Shown: piece after piece, positions 1 through 8,866 of the stretch
Position numbering within the stretch: position 1 is the stretch's first letter
Layout: every line of letters begins with the position of its first letter
From: Bradyrhizobium algeriense
GTDB taxonomy: Bacteria; Pseudomonadota; Alphaproteobacteria; Rhizobiales; Xanthobacteraceae
Reading direction: 5' to 3'
Length of the DNA: 64,000 bases
Assembly (NCBI RefSeq): GCF_003062295.1
Contig: NZ_PYCN01000010.1
Coordinates: 124,001 to 188,000, forward strand
Translations under genes and position numbers: made by a program
The notes under the pieces: model-generated
Database searches by the model: none
Told to the model about the DNA's origin: nothing
What the model saw: only the letters and a program-made list of their open reading frames with translations

Positions 1-490
1 CGCCGGCGATATTCTTCAGCTCGAACAGCCGCGTCATGGTCTCGACCGACATGTCGATCACCGAACGGCCGGGGATGTTGTAGATGATGATCGGAATCCC
101 GATCGCATCGTTGATCGCCTTGAAGTGCTGGTACATGCCTTCCTGGGTCGGCTTGTTGTAATAGGGCGTCACCACCAGCACGGCATTCGCGCCTGCCTTC
201 TCCGCGTGCTCGGCGAGCTCGACGGCCTCCTTGGTCGAATTGGAGCCCGCACCCGCGATGACGGGCGCCCGCCCCTTGGCCTCGTCGATGCACCATTCGA
301 CGACGCGCTTGTGCTCGTCATGGCTCAAGGTGGGGCTTTCGCCGGTCGTGCCGACGGGCACCAGGCCGTGGGTGCCCTCAGCGATCTGCCAGCTCACTAG
401 GCCACGGAAGGCTGCCTCGTCGAGCGAGCCGTTCTTGAATGGCGTGACCAAGGCGGTGAACGAACCCCGGAATTTTGTCTTGGCTGCCAT
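1..490 (-). CDS. dapA: 4-hydroxy-tetrahydrodipicolinate synthase (5' part only)
   Basis: DapA condenses pyruvate with aspartate semialdehyde, the first committed step of lysine and diaminopimelate synthesis, in the cytoplasm. Only the first ~163 residues lie in the window; the gene runs off the left edge. The visible part carries the family motifs in order: a TALVTPF start, GTTGE (pyruvate/phosphate-binding threonines), YYNKP, and YNIPGR with the catalytic tyrosine. The Schiff-base lysine would lie just beyond the edge. The start is the ATG at 490, which gives the normal N-terminus. It is transcribed away from the lytic transglycosylase, leaving a 260-base shared upstream region. Product identity is secure. 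Confidence 0.95.
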   Translation of the reverse strand, partial: MAAKTKFRGSFTALVTPFKNGSLDEAAFRGLVSWQIAEGTHGLVPVGTTGESPTLSHDEHKRVVEWCIDEAKGRAPVIAGAGSNSTKEAVELAEHAEKAGANAVLVVTPYYNKPTQEGMYQHFKAINDAIGIPIIIYNIPGRSVIDMSVETMTRLFELKNIAG

Positions 491-590
491 GGGCTTCCTC
501 CAAACGCTTAAGAAACGGCACGACCGAAACTGGATTTCAATTCATATCGGGTCTGGCGATCAGGCGAAAGGGCTGTGCCGTGCTGCCCTA

Positions 591-631
591 GCGCTTTGTT
601 TTGACGCTGTTTCTCGACGCGGACCGGTGCC
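591..631. repeat. Degenerate copy of a dispersed intergenic repeat
   Basis: The stretch beginning GCGCTTTGTTTTGACGC and ending GACCGGTGCC resembles 58811-58850 (TTGTTTTGACGCG ... GAACCGGTATCC). The two look like diverged members of one non-coding repeat family. This copy lacks the long palindromic arm seen at 58768-58810. It sits in the dapA/slt divergent spacer. Confidence 0.4.
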
Positions 632-751
632 TGACTAGCTCGGAAGGCCTATAGCCGCGATTTTGCCGCGGTGATGGCGCAAACAGGACCGGTCGCGACG
701 TTTTAGCATTTTGTCCACATATTCAATCAAATAGACCTAAGGCTGGAGCGA

Positions 752-3037
752 TTGAATGATTCGCCGCCGCAAAGGAACGCCGTGATCCCTTCCGCCCGCG
801 CCGCCTTGCGATCGACCGCACTGGCCACGAGTCTGGCGCTGGCCTTCGGACTGGCTGCATTCCCGCTGGATGCCTGGGCCAAACCAAAAGTTCCCCTGCC
901 GAAGCCGCGGCCGATCGCCCGCAACGTTGTTCCCAAATCCACTGCACAGTCCGCGGCACAGACCAGCACGACCGCCGCCCACGCCCCGGCAGCGGCGGCC
1001 CCTGTGGCGGCGGCACCGGCTGCGCCCGCTCCTGCGCCGCCACTTCTCGCGCCTGCGACCCGCCAGCATGCCGCCTTGCCGCCCCCGCGCAAGCACGTGG
1101 CGCCGGCAGCGGTAGCTGCGACGTCCTCGACGTCGCAGGCCGACAAGGACGCTCTGGAAAGCGTCATCGAACTGGTGCGCAAGCAGAAGCCTGGGGACGC
1201 CACCCAGGCCCAGGCCGCGATATCGGATCCGGTCGCCCGCAAGCTCGCGGAATGGTTGATCCTGCGCAGCGACAACAATGGCGCCTCCGTGGAGCGCTAT
1301 CGCGCCTTTGTCTCGGCCAATCCGAGCTGGCCGTCGCAGACCTTCCTGCGCCGGCGCATCGAGGCAGCCCTGTGGGACGACCGCCGCGACGACGCCGCGG
1401 TCTCGTCCTGGTTCGGAAACGAATCGCCGATCTCGGCCAAAGGCAAGTTCGCGCTGGCGAAGGCCATGCTCGCGCGCGGCGATCGCACCAATGCCGAACG
1501 GCTGGTCCGCGAGGCCTGGCGCCATGATGGCATGTCGGAAGACACCGAGAGCGCGGCGCTCGATATGTTCGGCGCATTCCTGACGGCGGGCGACCACAAG
1601 ACGCGGATGGACACGCTGCTTTACGGCACCGAGCAGGAAGCCGGCGGCATGCGCGCCGCCAAGCGGCTCGGTTCAGGCCATGTCGCGCTGGCCAAGGCGC
1701 GCATCGCGTCCAACAAGAAATCCTCCAACCTCAAGTCGCTGCTCGATGCGGTGCCACAGGAGCTGCACAGCGATCCCGGCTATATGTTCGCCAGGATCCA
1801 GTGGCTTCGCCGCGAAGAGAAATTCCACGAGGCCGCACGGCTCATGCTGGCGGTGCCGAAAGATCCGAACCGCCTGCACAATCTCAACGAATGGTGGATC
1901 GAGCGGCGCCTCCTGGCGCGCAAGATGCTGGACGTCGGCGAACATCGCACCGCCTATCTGATTGCGCGGGACGCCGCACTTCCCTCCCGCGACATCTACA
2001 AGACCGAGCAGGAATTCACCGCCGGCTGGATTGCGCTGCGGTTCCTGAAAGATCCGGCAGTCGCCGCCCAGCATTTTGCGCGCATCGGTGTCGGCAGCGC
2101 GAACCCGACCGCACTGGCGCGCGCCGGCTACTGGCAGGGCCGCGCGGCGGAAGCGGCGGGCCGCGCACAGGAAGCCCGCGCCGCCTATGGCCGCGCCGCC
2201 GAGCAATCGACCAGCTATTACGGCCAACTGGCGCGCGCCAAGCTCGGCCTGCCGCAGCTCCAGTTGAACGGCGTCCCGTCCGGTCGCGGCCGCGGGGTCG
2301 AGCGGCTGGAGATCGTCCGCGCCGTGCAATTGCTCTATGAGCTCGACGAGCGCGAGCTTGCGATCCCGATTTTCGCCGACGCGGGCGAGAATGCCGATCC
2401 CGATGCCCTGGTCGGCCTCGGCGAGCTCACCTCGCGCTACAGCGACGCCCGCGGCATGCTGCTGCTCGGCAAGGCTGCGCTCAACCGCGGCCTGCCGTTC
2501 GATCACTATGCTTACCCCGTCAACGGCATTCCGTCGTTCAAGCAGATCGGCCCCGAGGTGGAGCCCAGCGTCGTCTATTCGATCGCGCGGCAGGAAAGCG
2601 CCTTCAATCCGTCCGTGGTCTCGCCGGCCCAGGCCTACGGGCTGATGCAGGTGACGCCGGACGCCGGGCGTTATGTCTGCAAGCGGGCCGGCATCAGCTT
2701 CGACCTCAACCGGATGAAGACCGACTCGGTCTACAACGCCACGCTTGGCGCCGCCGAGCTCGGCGGGTTGCTCGAGGACTACCGCGGCTCCTACATCCTG
2801 ACCTTCGCCGGCTACAATGCCGGCCGCGGCAGCGTCAAAAAATGGATCGAGCGCTACGGCGATCCGCGCGATCCCAAGGTCGACGCGGTCGATTGGGTCG
2901 AACAGATTCCGTTCTCCGAGACGCGGAATTACGTGCAGCGGATCATGGAGAACCTGCAGGTCTATCGCGCGCGGTTCGGCGGCGGGACCAGGCTCCAGAT
3001 CGAAGCCGACCTGCATCGCGGCGCCAGCGTCGAATAG
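752..3037 (+). CDS. slt: Soluble lytic murein transglycosylase (Slt70-like)
   Basis: Periplasmic exo-lytic transglycosylase that cleaves peptidoglycan glycan strands to 1,6-anhydro-muropeptides. The protein is ~761 residues from the TTG at 752. A GTG at 782 would begin directly at the signal peptide (IPSARAALRS..., cleavage after DAWA) and is an equally likely start. A Pro/Ala-rich linker follows, then a long alpha-helical superhelix region, and a C-terminal SLT domain with ARQESAF (catalytic glutamate about residue 615), AYGLMQ, and FAGYNAGRG. The length and order match Slt70 proteins. It is divergent from dapA, and no downstream gene is co-directional within 1 kb. Confidence 0.93.
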   Translation: MNDSPPQRNAVIPSARAALRSTALATSLALAFGLAAFPLDAWAKPKVPLPKPRPIARNVVPKSTAQSAAQTSTTAAHAPAAAAPVAAAPAAPAPAPPLLAPATRQHAALPPPRKHVAPAAVAATSSTSQADKDALESVIELVRKQKPGDATQAQAAISDPVARKLAEWLILRSDNNGASVERYRAFVSANPSWPSQTFLRRRIEAALWDDRRDDAAVSSWFGNESPISAKGKFALAKAMLARGDRTNAERLVREAWRHDGMSEDTESAALDMFGAFLTAGDHKTRMDTLLYGTEQEAGGMRAAKRLGSGHVALAKARIASNKKSSNLKSLLDAVPQELHSDPGYMFARIQWLRREEKFHEAARLMLAVPKDPNRLHNLNEWWIERRLLARKMLDVGEHRTAYLIARDAALPSRDIYKTEQEFTAGWIALRFLKDPAVAAQHFARIGVGSANPTALARAGYWQGRAAEAAGRAQEARAAYGRAAEQSTSYYGQLARAKLGLPQLQLNGVPSGRGRGVERLEIVRAVQLLYELDERELAIPIFADAGENADPDALVGLGELTSRYSDARGMLLLGKAALNRGLPFDHYAYPVNGIPSFKQIGPEVEPSVVYSIARQESAFNPSVVSPAQAYGLMQVTPDAGRYVCKRAGISFDLNRMKTDSVYNATLGAAELGGLLEDYRGSYILTFAGYNAGRGSVKKWIERYGDPRDPKVDAVDWVEQIPFSETRNYVQRIMENLQVYRARFGGGTRLQIEADLHRGASVE

Positions 3038-3141
3038 CGGGATCTCAAGGTTACGCCTCCGGCCGTCGCCGCAGACGCCGACCGCCTGCGTTGATTGACC
3101 GCAGATACCCGCATTAGCGGACATCGACCGGTTTCGAGGCT

Positions 3142-4194
3142 CTACTTCGTAATCGAATGCCTCGTTGGCGTAACTGTTGATGTCGGCGCGGCATTCGAGA
3201 TGGCGAAGGTCAACCAGACGTTCCAGCCTTCCGGTCGGTTTTCTGAGGCGAATTCCCTGTAGCCCTTGAAGTTCAGATATCCCTGCTTGTCTCCAATCGG
3301 GAACAGATAGCCGAGTTGGGGGCCAAAGCCGAAAACGCGCGATTTGAATCCGTTGAGGAATGGAGCTGCGCCAATATCGTCAGTGACCTGCTGGTAGGCA
3401 TATCCGACCATGCCGACGAAGAGTTGTTTGGACAGAAAGTGCGATGCACCCCAGTCAAAATGGAAGTCGATGCCATTTTGATATTGCGTGGCGGTATTCT
3501 TGAAATTGTAGGTGAAGCCGCCGACGCCGGAAAATTCGATTCCTGTCGCCGGGTTGAGGTAGGTATAGCCGGCGCCGAAGTCGATGCCGCCATGCCCGAT
3601 GCCTATGTTGGAGAGGCGTCGGGAGTCGTAGGCTCCGACCGGAATGTCGCCGAACCCGTACACCATGTAGTTGTGGACGCCCTGATTCCATTTCAGCGTC
3701 ACCAACGGATAGAGATCACCGACGCCGGTCAGCGAATCCGACAGAAGCCCACTGCGTGTCGCGACAATGGGACCGACCTGTGCGGTCAGCGTACCGGAGA
3801 TGCTGGTGTCAAGGTGGCCGACAGCGCCAATTACGCCGACGGCAAGTTGGCCGCCGAGCACGGGCGTCGCGAAGGTATAGGTCGGCGCAATGAACAACAG
3901 ATCGCCACTGGCCTTCAGATTGGCGTTGAGATTGACGTTTGCCGTCGCCGGGACTTGGCCTATCGAGATTTGGCGTGCTGCCGCAACGTTGCCGGAAGCT
4001 GAGACGCTGGTGTGATAGGCCACTGTGCCGAGCGACCATCCCGGAACCGCCGGGGCGGCAGCCAGGCTACCGAAAAACCCGGGAAGCCAAAGGGACACGC
4101 CGTTCTCGTCCGCCCGGGCTGCCTGAGAATGAAGCGCCAACACAGCTGCGGCAGTAAGTGTCATTCGGCAAATATTCGAGGAAGCGATTTTCAT
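3142..4194 (-). CDS. SphA/phenol MetA-type outer-membrane channel-like protein
   Basis: 350 residues. The start at 4194 is chosen because GGGAGG sits seven bases upstream and it opens with a clear signal peptide (MKIASSNICRM ... ARA). Reading upstream to 4272 would only add a non-signal extension. The mature part alternates short beta-strand-like segments rich in Gly, Tyr, Phe and Asn, with the SLWLPGFFG N-terminus and LTFAISN end typical of the 'MetA pathway of phenol degradation' outer-membrane family (PF13557). Members are thought to pass hydrophobic or aromatic compounds. It is the last gene of the minus-strand sulfatase run, 273 bases beyond the antiporter, so it may have its own promoter. 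The substrate cannot be read from the sequence. Confidence 0.75.
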   Translation of the reverse strand: MKIASSNICRMTLTAAAVLALHSQAARADENGVSLWLPGFFGSLAAAPAVPGWSLGTVAYHTSVSASGNVAAARQISIGQVPATANVNLNANLKASGDLLFIAPTYTFATPVLGGQLAVGVIGAVGHLDTSISGTLTAQVGPIVATRSGLLSDSLTGVGDLYPLVTLKWNQGVHNYMVYGFGDIPVGAYDSRRLSNIGIGHGGIDFGAGYTYLNPATGIEFSGVGGFTYNFKNTATQYQNGIDFHFDWGASHFLSKQLFVGMVGYAYQQVTDDIGAAPFLNGFKSRVFGFGPQLGYLFPIGDKQGYLNFKGYREFASENRPEGWNVWLTFAISNAAPTSTVTPTRHSITK

Positions 4195-4467
4195 CTTAAC
4201 CTCCCAAAAACGCACGAACACCCAGCCAAGTAGATCAGAGTCGAGGTTTAAAGCCTGTGGTTGTTTGGCCACAGGCCGCTCTAAAAAGAAGCCTCTCCAA
4301 AAAATTTATCGCAAGCCGGCCACGCTTTAGTCATCCACTCGATGGCGTCCCTCTCTGAGGCTCGCTTGCCGAAGCGTTGATGCGGGTAACGGCGTCGGCA
4401 AGGATGGGTCAATGATGTGGACCATTTCGTTGTTGACTTGGCCGGCCGGCACTTTTCCCGACCAGCG

Positions 4468-5727
4468 TTACATTTGGTGCGGACCCGATCGACGATCGAG
4501 TTCAGTTCGGGGGCCGGTCTTCAGACGAGACGCAAACCGCTCAGTCAACACCGGACCAAGGACGGATGTTGCGAACACGAGCACAAGCACGACATTGAGC
4601 ATTCGATCGTCGAGCAGCCGTTGACCCGCCGCACCGAGCGTTTCATGCGCGACCAGTGTCGCGGCAAGCGTCGCGGCAACTTGTGGCAGCGTGAGCGACC
4701 AGACCGTGAGCTGTTCATTCCGGCTGTAGCCAAACGCGCGACCCACGCCCCAGGCGGCTATCCACTTGCCGACGAGCAGGGCACCGATGATGCTGGCAAC
4801 GAGCAAGAAGTTGTCGAAAATCCCGTAAACAAAGGTGATCGGGTTGATCATGAATCCGGTAACGACAAAGAAGATCGGAATGAACAGCGATTTACCCATA
4901 AACTGAAGCTTGACACTAGCTGGCGCGTGTTGTGCCGAGGCGTTGATGGCCAGGCCCGCAAGGAACGCACCCACGATGCCCGGCAGTTGGATCGCATCCG
5001 CAAGCACGCCCGCGATGGCCATGATGCTTAGCATCAACACAAAGTAAGCGTCCTCCTCATCCTCGACCCGCTTGAGTACATAGGCGCCGAGCCAGCTCAG
5101 GCCGAACAGGACCAGCGCGATGTAGCCTGCGATCTCGGCCAGCAGGAGCGCCAGACCCGACGGAGAAAAACCCGTCGTATAAATCGAGACGCAAATAGCG
5201 AACACCACGAGCGACAGTGTGTCTGACATGACCGTGGCACCAACCGCTACCGTCACCGGCTCCAGGCTGCCCAGGCCGAGCCTGCTCACTATGCTCAGCC
5301 CCAGCAATGTATGCGAGGCCAGCAGCGATCCGATCACGATCGCCGGAATCGCGGCGTAGCCGAATGCAAGCCCAACGATGGTGCCGAGCACCAGAGGAAT
5401 TGCGGTCGTGGCGATGCCGAGGGCAATCGAGCGGTGACGGGCGCGCCGGAACAACGCGAGATCGATCTCCAAGCCCGCAAAAAACATCAACAGCAGTTTG
5501 CCCAATTCCGCCAGGAAATCTGCGACCGGTCGGACCGTGCCAAAGATGTCCAGAACATACGGCCCAACGATAACGCCGCTGAGCAGCAAACCTACCGGTA
5601 CAGGAACATTCACTCGGCGGGAAAGCCGGGGGATGGTGACAAGCAGCACCATCAACACCGCAAACCTCGCGAGCACCGGCATGGTGAAGAGGTAATCCCG
5701 GAGGAAACTGATCGCGTTGGACAGCAT
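4468..5727 (-). CDS. CPA2-type (Kef/NapA-like) cation:proton antiporter
   Basis: 419-residue inner-membrane protein with about 12 hydrophobic segments. Visible signatures are VPVPVGLLLSGVIVGP near residue 45, LLMFFAGLEIDL near residue 80, LPGIVGAFLAGLAIN in the second half and a FFVVTGF segment, all characteristic of the Na+/H+ exchanger domain PF00999. There is no C-terminal RCK/TrkA-N domain, so it is unlike full KefB/KefC. The start at 5727 has GGAGG about 12 bases upstream and follows the HlyD-like gene by 26 bases, so the two are probably co-transcribed. Whether it moves Na+, K+ or an organic anion is not decidable here. Confidence 0.85.
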   Translation of the reverse strand: MLSNAISFLRDYLFTMPVLARFAVLMVLLVTIPRLSRRVNVPVPVGLLLSGVIVGPYVLDIFGTVRPVADFLAELGKLLLMFFAGLEIDLALFRRARHRSIALGIATTAIPLVLGTIVGLAFGYAAIPAIVIGSLLASHTLLGLSIVSRLGLGSLEPVTVAVGATVMSDTLSLVVFAICVSIYTTGFSPSGLALLLAEIAGYIALVLFGLSWLGAYVLKRVEDEEDAYFVLMLSIMAIAGVLADAIQLPGIVGAFLAGLAINASAQHAPASVKLQFMGKSLFIPIFFVVTGFMINPITFVYGIFDNFLLVASIIGALLVGKWIAAWGVGRAFGYSRNEQLTVWSLTLPQVAATLAATLVAHETLGAAGQRLLDDRMLNVVLVLVFATSVLGPVLTERFASRLKTGPRTELDRRSGPHQM

Positions 5728-5753
5728 ATCTCGACGGCGCCTCCAACACTTGC

Positions 5754-6863
5754 CTAGAGGTAAGCGGTATAGGAGCTGACCCAGACGAGAATGGAGGCAA
5801 GAAGACCGATTACACCTGCCTTTTCGGCAAAGGCTGTGGCGTTCCCGGACATCCCGAGCCGTAGCGAATCCCGGCCCATTTCGTCGGGAACGGAAATTTC
5901 CGCGGGAAAAGCAGTTGCGCCGCCGAGTGACGACGTTCGGGCAAGGGTCCCCGATACGGCGACCTGGCCCTGACCGATACCCTTCGGGATAGCGGTGATC
6001 TTTGCGTGATAGATGCGGCCGGGAACGTTGTCGAAGACGATATCGACCGGCGCGCCGACCCTGATCGTCTGGAAGCCATTTTGTGAAAACATCCCGATGA
6101 TTGTGATCTCGTTTTCGACCACGAACGACATTACCGAGCGTGCCTGCAGCGCACGGTCGCCAACCGTCAGCGTTACGAGGGTCACGTAACCGTCGGCTGG
6201 CGCTCGAACCGTAGTCTGCGACAGTTCCCACTCGGCATTTTCCAACTGCGCCTGAACTTGCGCGACGGTGGTGTTGACGCCGCCAATCTCGGAGTCCAGC
6301 GCCAGTTTGGCGCTCTGTTGTGCTGCCCTGGCCGCACCGAGCTGTGCTGATATGGTCTCAAACTGAACCTGGGTATCCTGCTCCCTGAATTCGGTGTTGG
6401 CCCCGCTCTCGTAAAGCGTCTGAATGTCCTTCAGGCGCTTTGCATTGAATTTGACCTGCGCCTCCAGTCCAGCAACATTGGCGGTTGCCTGTTCGTAGCT
6501 CGACTTCAGTATCTGGGCTTGCTGTTGTGCTCCGGCCAGTGCAGCCCGCAAGTGATTCACCTTATACTGGAACGGCGCCGGGTCTATCTGGAACAGGACG
6601 TCAGCCATCTTTACAGGCACGTTTGGCTTGACTGGAATCGCAACGATCTGACCGCTGACGTTCGGCGTCACCTCGACGACCCGCCCGGTTACAGTGACCT
6701 TGCCGGATGGTGTCAGATAATTGAACAGGGCAAGGAACGTCGCCAGGATAAAAGCACCGATCACAATTGAGATTGTTCCGGACACCCAACTCCAGCGCAC
6801 GATCCTGAATTTCGAGAACAGGAGCCAAAGCGCTACAAAGTAGAGGCAAAGAATAATGAGCAT
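5754..6863 (-). CDS. HlyD/EmrA-like membrane-fusion protein with a C-terminal membrane helix
   Basis: 369 residues. An N-terminal membrane pair (residues ~1-16 and ~30-50) is followed by a biotinyl-lipoyl-like half (VTGRVVEVTPNVSGQIVAIP), a long alpha-helical hairpin (about 85-190), the second lipoyl half (TVRAPADGYVTLVTLTVG) and a beta-barrel part. A final hydrophobic segment (GVIGLLASILVWVSSYTAYL) suggests a C-terminal helix, unusual for HlyD adaptors. No ABC, MFS or RND pump lies beside it; the neighbours are an antiporter (26 bases downstream) and a HAD phosphatase (51 bases upstream). It may work with the antiporter and the outer-membrane protein, but that is inference from order alone. 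Confidence 0.85.
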   Translation of the reverse strand: MLIILCLYFVALWLLFSKFRIVRWSWVSGTISIVIGAFILATFLALFNYLTPSGKVTVTGRVVEVTPNVSGQIVAIPVKPNVPVKMADVLFQIDPAPFQYKVNHLRAALAGAQQQAQILKSSYEQATANVAGLEAQVKFNAKRLKDIQTLYESGANTEFREQDTQVQFETISAQLGAARAAQQSAKLALDSEIGGVNTTVAQVQAQLENAEWELSQTTVRAPADGYVTLVTLTVGDRALQARSVMSFVVENEITIIGMFSQNGFQTIRVGAPVDIVFDNVPGRIYHAKITAIPKGIGQGQVAVSGTLARTSSLGGATAFPAEISVPDEMGRDSLRLGMSGNATAFAEKAGVIGLLASILVWVSSYTAYL

Positions 6864-6914
6864 CGGCCGAACTCGGCTTTCTTGATGCGAAACAGGCTGG
6901 CGAGACGCCCCTGC

Positions 6915-7949
6915 CTAGTCGAACGCAAAGATTCGTTTCCAGTCGTTCTTCATGTTGACCACGGTCCACTTGTTCACCGCCGCCGCGTCCAGCGCTACGT
7001 CGAGCTTGCCGAAATGCGAATGGCGGTCGTAGGCGTATTCGCGTTCCGCGTCGGTGTGGTGCACGATCAAGCCGAACCGCGCGCCACTGGCGCCGAGTGT
7101 CGCCCATTGCAGCATTTCGAGATCGCCGTCGGAGTTGCCGAAGGCCGCAATCGGGCGGCGGCCGATGTGCTCGTTGATGCCGATCGGCTTGCCCGTCTTG
7201 TCGTCGATAAAATTGATTTCGGGCAGCCGGAAGAGCGTTGGCGCGCCGTCCTTCATCTCAAATCGGGTCTTGATCGATGAGCCGATCACCTGCTCCGGCG
7301 GTATTCCGTAGATCCGTTCGGTCCACGGCCGCATGAATTCGATGCCGCCGCCTGACGCGATGAAGGTCTTGAAGCCATTGGCCCGGAGATAGGCGAGCAA
7401 TTCCAGCATCGGCTGGTAGACCAGTTCAGTATAGGGACGCTTGAAGCGGTGATCACGCGCGGTCGCCAGCCAGTCCGTGACGATCTTCTCAAACTCTGCC
7501 GTGGTCATGCCGGCATGTGTCACAGCGATGATTTCGACCAATCCTTTTTCGCCTGACGCCGCAAGCGCCTTGAGATCGCCGTCCAGTACCCCCGCGAAAG
7601 GCTGCTTGGTCTTCCAGTCCGGATGCATGGGCGCAAGCGCCTTCACCCGGTCAAGCGCAAAGGCCAATTGGATATACATCGGCTGCTCGATCCAGAGCGT
7701 ACCGTCATTGTCGAAGGTCGCGATGCGCTGGTCGACCGGGACGAAGAAGGGCCCGCCTTGCGTCGTGACGCGGGCGACAAAGTCGAGGATCGAGGCCTTG
7801 GTCGCCCCTTCGTTCCAGGACGGAAGTGGATCGCGTGCCTGTGCCAGCGCGGAGGTGGAGCGGAACGCGGCAGAGAGCAAGGGGAGCATCGCCAGCGACG
7901 AGAGGAGGATGCGGCGGTCCACGAGCGGAAATCGCACGATCGGTTTCAT
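6915..7949 (-). CDS. Exported HAD-superfamily phosphatase
   Basis: 344 residues. The N-terminus has DRRILLSS followed by a hydrophobic stretch and ALAQA, a signal peptide with a possible Tat-like twin arginine. HAD motif I appears as FDNDGTLW (nucleophile and acid/base aspartates), motif II as the FIASGGG segment, and the acidic motif IV as FGNSDGDLEM. These are the marks of a phosphoserine-phosphatase-like HAD hydrolase placed in the periplasm. AAGGGA lies before the ATG at 7949. It belongs to the sulfatase run, 86 bases after the Gly/His-rich protein. The substrate is unknown; a sugar or amino-acid phosphate ester is plausible. Confidence 0.85.
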   Translation of the reverse strand: MKPIVRFPLVDRRILLSSLAMLPLLSAAFRSTSALAQARDPLPSWNEGATKASILDFVARVTTQGGPFFVPVDQRIATFDNDGTLWIEQPMYIQLAFALDRVKALAPMHPDWKTKQPFAGVLDGDLKALAASGEKGLVEIIAVTHAGMTTAEFEKIVTDWLATARDHRFKRPYTELVYQPMLELLAYLRANGFKTFIASGGGIEFMRPWTERIYGIPPEQVIGSSIKTRFEMKDGAPTLFRLPEINFIDDKTGKPIGINEHIGRRPIAAFGNSDGDLEMLQWATLGASGARFGLIVHHTDAEREYAYDRHSHFGKLDVALDAAAVNKWTVVNMKNDWKRIFAFD

Positions 7950-8035
7950 GGTTGATCCCTTTCAGGTTCGTACACCAGCCAGTTTTCGATCATCAATGCT
8001 CCGCGCAAAGGCGCATGCATGGCTCGTGCGGTCCC

Positions 8036-8815
8036 TCAGTAGCAGGGCGGATAGGGATAATAGCCGCAGTAGGGATAGGCGGCATTTGCTGCCGCTGCAC
8101 CCAGCGCAGCCCCGCCCACCGCGGCGGCACCGACCGCTGCAGCACCGTAGCCGCCGCGATACCAGGCACCGCGAGCGACGTAGGGACGACGCCAGGCGCC
8201 GGCTGCGCCGACACCCCCTACCCGCGCGTAGCCGCCGTGGAAGCCCGCAGCGTGGAAGCCGCCCATGCCGCCCGCGTGGAAGCCGCCACCGTGGAAGCCG
8301 CCGAAACCGAAGCGATCGATGAAGAGCGCCGCCGGCCCGTCGCCGCCGGCCAGATCGCCTTCGAGCACATCGACATCAAAAGTCAGCCGGTCGCCCTCGA
8401 GCTTCGCCGTCTTCAGCACCACGACGGCATCGCGGATTTTCGACCCGTCCGTGCTGAACACCGAGACGGTGGCGTTCGGCGGATCCTTGGTAAAGCTCTC
8501 GTCGCTGGAATTGTTTGGCGACCATTCCTCCAGCAGGCTGGTCGTGAGCGAATGCCCTGCCGCCCGCACCGGGCGGTCCGCAAAAACGATCGAGTTGGGC
8601 GCCACTCCGGTGAGTGTCAGTTTCCCGCCCTGCAGGCTGGCGCCGCGGGCGTTCATGACGATCAACGACGGCACAATCTCCGGCTTGGCCTGGCCGATCG
8701 TCTTCTGCAGGGGCTCGTGCTGGGGCGTAGAAGGCGCGGTCTGGGCCAGCGCCGGTGCTGCCCCGCAGAGCAGGAAGGCGATAATCATGCAGCCAGTTCG
8801 ACTCTTGATGGTCAT
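8036..8815 (-). CDS. Secreted protein with Gly/His/Ala-rich tail
   Basis: 259 residues, not recognised as a named family. A signal peptide (cleavage after PALAQ) leads into about 140 residues of ordinary composition with beta-rich features. A low-complexity tail from about residue 165 follows: repeated GGFHGGG/GGFHAGG units, Ala-Gly stretches and a PYCGYYPYPPCY end with two cysteines. The His/Gly repeats could bind metal or cell-envelope material. AGGAG precedes the ATG at 8815. It lies 51 bases downstream of the first sulfatase and is probably in its operon. Similar Gly-rich tails occur in many rhizobial secreted proteins, so the tail alone is not diagnostic. Confidence 0.8.
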   Translation of the reverse strand: MTIKSRTGCMIIAFLLCGAAPALAQTAPSTPQHEPLQKTIGQAKPEIVPSLIVMNARGASLQGGKLTLTGVAPNSIVFADRPVRAAGHSLTTSLLEEWSPNNSSDESFTKDPPNATVSVFSTDGSKIRDAVVVLKTAKLEGDRLTFDVDVLEGDLAGGDGPAALFIDRFGFGGFHGGGFHAGGMGGFHAAGFHGGYARVGGVGAAGAWRRPYVARGAWYRGGYGAAAVGAAAVGGAALGAAAANAAYPYCGYYPYPPCY

Positions 8816-8866
8816 GATACACTCCTTGCATTTCGCTACTTGCGTTCAATCGGAGTCGTGCCGAAT

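Noticed and set aside
1673-3124. 483-codon minus-strand reading frame
   Set aside because: Antisense to the lytic transglycosylase, which has full family motifs; no ribosome site.
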